This document shows, piece by piece, positions 5,396 to 7,858 of a stretch of 7,858 nucleotides of DNA. The stretch comes from DASYML01 sp036009045 (GTDB lineage Bacteria; Acidobacteriota; Blastocatellia; Pyrinomonadales; Pyrinomonadaceae). The position numbers were made by a program, and so were the translations under genes. The notes below the pieces were generated by a model. It saw nothing but the letters and a program-made list of their open reading frames with translations, was not told the DNA's origin and made no database searches. The stretch is taken from the NCBI GenBank assembly GCA_036009045.1, contig DASYML010000026.1:1-7858 (forward strand), read 5' to 3'. The stretch's first letter is position 1. Each line of letters begins with the position of its first letter.

Positions 5396-5429
5396 GGGCT
5401 AGAGGCTGGGGGCTGGGAAGAGAGGTCAG

Positions 5430-5461
5430 AGGCTAGTGTGATACTTGCTTTTCACTAGCCT
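5430..5461 (+). terminator. Hairpin downstream of the dipeptidase gene
   Basis: AGGCTAGTG (5430-5438) pairs perfectly with CACTAGCCT (5453-5461) around a 14-nt loop, 35 nt after the stop. Only a short T run (TTT) follows, so termination is possible but not certain. The stem is built from the same GCTAG vocabulary as the heptad repeats. Confidence 0.4.
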
Positions 5462-5499
5462 TTGCAGGATGTCTGAAAAGCAGGTTAAGCAACGACTCT

Positions 5500-5615
5500 T
5501 ATCCCCGGAGGGGATACATATGAGAGCCGGGGCAGCGCCCCCGGTCACTGGTCCAGAATAGAGACCGACCCTGAAGGGGTCGCACACTCAATGTTGAGGT
5601 GCGACCCTTTCAGGG
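5500..5615. repeat. Cluster of three hairpins between convergent genes
   Basis: Hairpin a: TATCCCC (5500-5506), loop GGA, GGGGATA (5510-5516). Hairpin b: CCGGGGC (5527-5533) with GCCCCCGG (5537-5544), one bulged C. Hairpin c: 5569-5615, 22 pairs with one G-U and one bulged A, running from CCCTGAAGGGGTCGCAC on the left arm through CTCAA/TTGAG at the tip. The order and compactness resemble a mobile palindromic module nested inside the heptad element. As it lies between two converging genes it may also stop transcription from both sides. Confidence 0.75.
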
Positions 5616-5660
5616 CAAAAGATGAATTCCAAATACCCTCCAGCCCCTAGCCTCTAGCTC

Positions 5661-6554
5661 CTAGCCTTTCGGAAAGAGATATTTGAGAATCGGCTCGACG
5701 CGTTTGGCCCAGGCGGGTTCGTTGTGCTGTGCGCCCTCAATCTCTGTGTAGGAAAGGTCCGAGCCGGACTTCCAACCTCTGGCGATGAGCGCATCGCGGA
5801 GGAGCCTCGCATCATCCGCCGTCTGGATGGAATCTAGTTCGTCCTGGCCCTCATTCATTCCGATGTCCACCCAGAGGCGCACCGATGGTTTCATCTTGAG
5901 CGTCAGGACATCGCGCACGATGGTCCTGTCCGCGAACCACACGCTGGGCGAGACGACGGCCAGCCTGCTGAACGTCTGCGGGTATTTGAGTCCGAGATAG
6001 AGCGAGACCAGACCGCCGAGCGAAGAGCCGCCGAGACCAGTGTGCCGCGCGTCCCTGAGCGTGCGATAGGTCGTATCAATGAGTGGCTTGAGTTCCTCTA
6101 CGAGTAGGCGACCGTAAAGGTCCGCTTTGCCTCCCTGCTTGTACTTGGGGTCTCGCGCGGGCGTGTATTCGTCTATGCGGTCACTGGTGTTGTAAACGCC
6201 GACGATAATAATCGGTTCAATCGCGCCCGATTGGATAAGCGCCTGCGCCGTCTCGTCAACGCGCCACTCGTTGCCCTGTATGAAGGAGGTCGCGCCATCG
6301 AAAATATTCTGCCCGTCCTGCATGTAGAGCACCGGGTAGCGCTTCTGCTGGTCCGTCTCGTAACCGGGCGGCAGGTAAACTATCACGTCGCGGTTCGCGG
6401 GTAGAAAGTTGGAATGAAAATTTCTGTGATAGCGAAACTCGCCGGTCAGCGTGTGCTGCGCTTGTTGGCCTACAGCAACATTGGACCAGGAAAGCAGGAG
6501 AGCGAAAACGAAGATGGAAATCAGGACGGCGCGACGCGCCAGGGCTTGGAGCAC
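5661..6554 (-). CDS. Exported enterochelin-esterase-like alpha/beta hydrolase
   Basis: 297 residues with a signal peptide (1-29, cleavage likely after AVG). The mature part is a Fes/esterase-D type alpha/beta hydrolase: RDVIVYLPPGY (55-65), YPVLYMQDGQNIFD (73-86), then GLGGSSLGGLVSLYLGLKYP (173-192), where GSSLG is the GxSxG elbow and S178 the nucleophile. SPSVWFAD (202-209) is typical of the family. The His is H277 in GAQHNEPAW. The acid is probably D238 or E235 in IGMNEGQDELD. Members hydrolyse esters of siderophores, acylated sugars or similar compounds, but the substrate cannot be read here and no siderophore genes are near. The start is GTG at 6554 with AGAGG eight bases upstream. The final Gly codon and the TAG stop lie within or against the heptad repeat. 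Convergent with the dipeptidase gene. Confidence 0.9.
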   Translation of the reverse strand: MLQALARRAVLISIFVFALLLSWSNVAVGQQAQHTLTGEFRYHRNFHSNFLPANRDVIVYLPPGYETDQQKRYPVLYMQDGQNIFDGATSFIQGNEWRVDETAQALIQSGAIEPIIIVGVYNTSDRIDEYTPARDPKYKQGGKADLYGRLLVEELKPLIDTTYRTLRDARHTGLGGSSLGGLVSLYLGLKYPQTFSRLAVVSPSVWFADRTIVRDVLTLKMKPSVRLWVDIGMNEGQDELDSIQTADDARLLRDALIARGWKSGSDLSYTEIEGAQHNEPAWAKRVEPILKYLFPKG

Positions 6555-6672
6555 AGGGACACCTCTGTGAGCGGATTTAAAATGAAAAGCGTGGCGACCC
6601 TCTCAGGCCGTCACGCAAAGCTTACAAAATTTTGCGGGGCGGAACAATCCGCATCCGTCTCGCAAACACAAA

Positions 6673-6710
6673 CTCAGGGCGCGATGAGGGGGAACACATC
6701 GCGCCCTGAG
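6673..6710 (-). terminator. Rho-independent terminator of the GxNG-repeat gene
   Basis: A perfect 14-bp stem, CTCAGGGCGCGATG (6673-6686) with CATCGCGCCCTGAG (6697-6710), around a 10-nt loop. On the minus strand it is followed by the T-rich TTTGTGTTTG. It lies 44 nt after the stop of the gene ending at 6754 and before the esterase gene, so the two minus-strand genes are probably separate transcription units. Confidence 0.75.
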
Positions 6711-6753
6711 ACGGGGGAGACAAAGCTTTTCTTTATCCCTTGAAGAGAATTTC

Positions 6754-7554
6754 TCAGGCCGCGCCGCGCGTCAGTTTGACTCCGCCATTGATGCCGTTGA
6801 GGGAGATGGGTGCCCCCCCGCTACCTATCCGCGCAGAGTAGTTACGATTGTCATCTTTCTGGACTGACACTTCCGGTATCTCCGAATTGACGCCGCCGTT
6901 CATGCCCCTCGCCTGTAGGTCCGCGTTGAGGCCGTCGCGCAGCCGCAGTTCAACTCGACCATTGACGCCGCTGATACGCAGGCCGCGTTCGCCTAGTTGC
7001 CTGACGGCGATAGTCACCGCGCCGTTGACGCCGCTGACTTCATCATAGCCGCTGGTTTGCGCGCCCTCCACTTTGCCGTTGACGCCGCTGATACGCACGT
7101 TGCCATCAACCTCACCGACGCTGACGTGGCCGTTGACGCCTTTCGCTTCAAGCGAAATTTTGCGCGGCAGTTTGAGCATGACATGCTCGCTCGCGTTGCC
7201 GTGATTGGTCAAGAAACTCCAGAAGCCGCTGCTCTTCCGCTCGCCGCGCACCGTCAGGCTGGTCTCCGTATGCTCTATGATAATCTGGCGGCGGCTCAAT
7301 TCTTCAGGGTTGCGCGCGTTGCGCTCGATAAAAATTTCGGCTGTCTCCGTGTCGCTTGTCTCTATCTCCACCTGGCCGTTGATGCCCGAAACCTGGACCT
7401 CCGCGCCGGGTTGCAGCTTATAGCTCTCGCGTATCTCTTTGCTCTGCTGCGCGTCAGACGCATTCCCTGTGAGGGTTTCAGATGAGCGCGTCATTGACCC
7501 GACCACGGCGGCCGCCACGATGAGTAAAATCACTGCCAACACCTTCTTCTTCAT
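6754..7554 (-). CDS. DUF4097-like beta-repeat envelope protein with seven GxNG motifs
   Basis: From the ATG at 7554 the protein has 266 residues. Residues 1-20 (MKKK plus a long hydrophobic run) are a signal peptide or N-terminal anchor, so the rest is outside the cytoplasm. The body is short beta-strand repeats marked by G[VIM]NG followed by a strand: SGINGQVEI, KGVNGHVSV, SGVNGKVEG, SGVNGAVTI, SGVNGRVEL, RGMNGGVNS and NGINGGVKL, starting at about 56, 138, 156, 174, 195, 216 and 253. This resembles the DUF4097 putative-adhesin fold, a right-handed beta solenoid; binding partners are unknown. No catalytic motif is visible. A TTG 24 bases upstream (7578) is possible, but GGAGAAGG directly before the ATG supports 7554. 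A strong terminator hairpin follows. Confidence 0.82.
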   Translation of the reverse strand: MKKKVLAVILLIVAAAVVGSMTRSSETLTGNASDAQQSKEIRESYKLQPGAEVQVSGINGQVEIETSDTETAEIFIERNARNPEELSRRQIIIEHTETSLTVRGERKSSGFWSFLTNHGNASEHVMLKLPRKISLEAKGVNGHVSVGEVDGNVRISGVNGKVEGAQTSGYDEVSGVNGAVTIAVRQLGERGLRISGVNGRVELRLRDGLNADLQARGMNGGVNSEIPEVSVQKDDNRNYSARIGSGGAPISLNGINGGVKLTRGAA

Positions 7555-7620
7555 TCGCCTTCTCCGATCTTTCGTCAAGCCTGGAATTTAATAGAGCGAG
7601 CCTGACTGTTGAAACGACCA

Positions 7621-7647
7621 AAAGGGAGCGCAAGTTCGCTCTTTTTT
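7621..7647 (+). terminator. Terminator-like hairpin with T-tract
   Basis: GAGCG (7626-7630) pairs with CGCTC (7637-7641), extended by two G-T and three A-T pairs outside, and is followed by six T (7642-7647) on the plus strand. There is no plus-strand gene upstream within 2 kb. On the minus strand it carries only four T (TTTT) after the stem, and could end transcription entering from the right. Its owner is therefore unclear. Confidence 0.45.
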
Positions 7648-7676
7648 ATTATGGTTGACAAATGAGTGCGACTGAG

Positions 7677-7753
7677 GTCAGTCCCGCCTGCTTAAGCCGT
7701 GCGGGTCCTCAACCTCGCACAGCACCCGCCCGGCTTAAGCAGGCGGGACTGAC
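7677..7753. repeat. Long palindromic repeat element, copy 2 (REP/MITE-like)
   Basis: The 30-bp arms 7677-7706 and 7724-7753 are inverted complements with one mismatch, around a 17-nt loop. They start with the same 15 bp (GTCAGTCCCGCCTGC) and end with the same inner GCGGGT as copy 1 at 3771-3843, but carry CTTAAG in place of the copy 1 middle. The arms within each copy agree with each other while the two copies differ, so the stem is being kept by compensating changes or by copying. This copy lies in an intergenic region, 11 bp before a promoter. Confidence 0.88.
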
Positions 7754-7764
7754 ATGAATGAATC

Positions 7765-7793
7765 TTGACAACATCGCGTGGCGGCTTTAGAGT
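7765..7793 (+). promoter_or_regulatory. Sigma-70-type promoter reading out of the window
   Basis: Perfect -35 TTGACA (7765-7770), 17-bp spacer, -10 TAGAGT (7788-7793, 4 of 6 consensus). A small stem CACCT/AGGTG (7797-7809) follows in the expected leader. It most likely drives the open frame beginning at 7821. Confidence 0.6.
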
Positions 7794-7820
7794 CTCACCT
7801 CCTCAGGTGAATTGATAAAC

Positions 7821-7858
7821 ATGAAAGAGGCTCGCGTCGCATGCGATGCGCGGGTATG
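7821..7858 (+). CDS. Possible start of an unidentified gene, cut by the window end
   Basis: ATG at 7821 opens a frame (MKEARVACDARV) that is still open at the edge. It lies 28 nt after a good promoter, with AGGTGA (7805-7810) ten bases upstream as a ribosome site. Twelve residues are too few to say what it encodes. The call rests on the promoter and ribosome site alone. Confidence 0.35.
   Translation, partial: MKEARVACDARV

Larger units (their letters stand above)
5384..5665. repeat. Paired inverted heptanucleotide repeat arrays, element 2
   Basis: Five heptads GCTRGRG (GCTGGAG, GCTAGGG, GCTAGAG, GCTGGGG, GCTGGGA) occupy 5384-5418. Four reverse-complement units (CTCCAGC, CCCTAGC, CTCTAGC, TCCTAGC) occupy 5638-5665. 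They bracket about 220 bp of hairpin-rich DNA. The left array holds the TAG stop of the dipeptidase gene (5393-5395) and the right array the TAG stop of the esterase gene (5661-5663, minus strand). GGCTGGGAAGAGAGGTCA (5411-5428) matches 2884-2901 in inverted orientation, tying this to element 1. Confidence 0.88.

Noticed and set aside
6997..7485. Plus-strand frame of 162 codons
   Set aside because: Antisense to the GxNG-repeat protein; its apparent repeats (VDA, AVDA) mirror the repeats of the real gene.
7555..7578. TTG start eight codons upstream for the GxNG-repeat protein
   Set aside because: The ATG at 7554 has GGAGAAGG directly upstream and gives a standard signal peptide; the extension adds only charged residues.

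Overview
The window looks like the chromosome of an environmental, GC-rich (clearly above 50% outside one island) Gram-negative bacterium. Its style fits Acidobacteriota, perhaps Blastocatellia. This placement is an inference from the fused cytochrome b/c protein, the low-potential type Rieske protein, the DUF4097-like protein and the abundant heptanucleotide and palindromic intergenic repeats. No marker gene here proves it.

Layout. (1) 1-541, minus: the 5' part of a chlorite dismutase/HemQ-family gene that runs off the window, divergent from (2) 700-2819, plus: a two-gene respiratory operon, Rieske protein followed by a cytochrome b with a C-terminal cytochrome c domain, joined by a TAATG overlap. 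(3) 2820-3028: paired heptanucleotide repeats and a promoter. (4) 3029-3511, plus: a cytochrome c lipoprotein, a likely partner of the bc-type complex. (5) 3563-3636: tRNA-Arg(TCG). (6) 3637-4717: an AT-rich island with a minus-strand Mrr-like nuclease-type gene whose 3' end has been split by a palindromic element. (7) 4718-5395, plus: an exported D-Ala-D-Ala dipeptidase (VanX/DdpX family), convergent with (8) 5661-6554, minus: an exported enterochelin-esterase-like hydrolase. The gap between them is packed with heptad repeats and hairpins. (9) 6754-7554, minus: an envelope protein with seven GxNG repeats. (10) 7555-7858: a second palindromic element, a good sigma-70 promoter and perhaps the first codons of another gene.

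How the genes fit together: HemQ makes heme b from coproheme, and the neighbouring operon plus lipoprotein need heme b and heme c, so the left 3.5 kb is a heme/respiration block. The right half is cell-envelope and secreted enzymes with no obvious shared pathway.

Most notable points: the cytochrome b keeps the general fold but lacks the fourth histidine heme ligand and has PGLQ where the Qo-site PEWY motif belongs. The tRNA-Arg has replaced the near-universal G19-C56 elbow pair by A19-U56. A palindromic element has apparently cut a nuclease-like gene, and removing 86 bp restores one reading frame. Heptad repeats supply the stop codons of two convergent genes.
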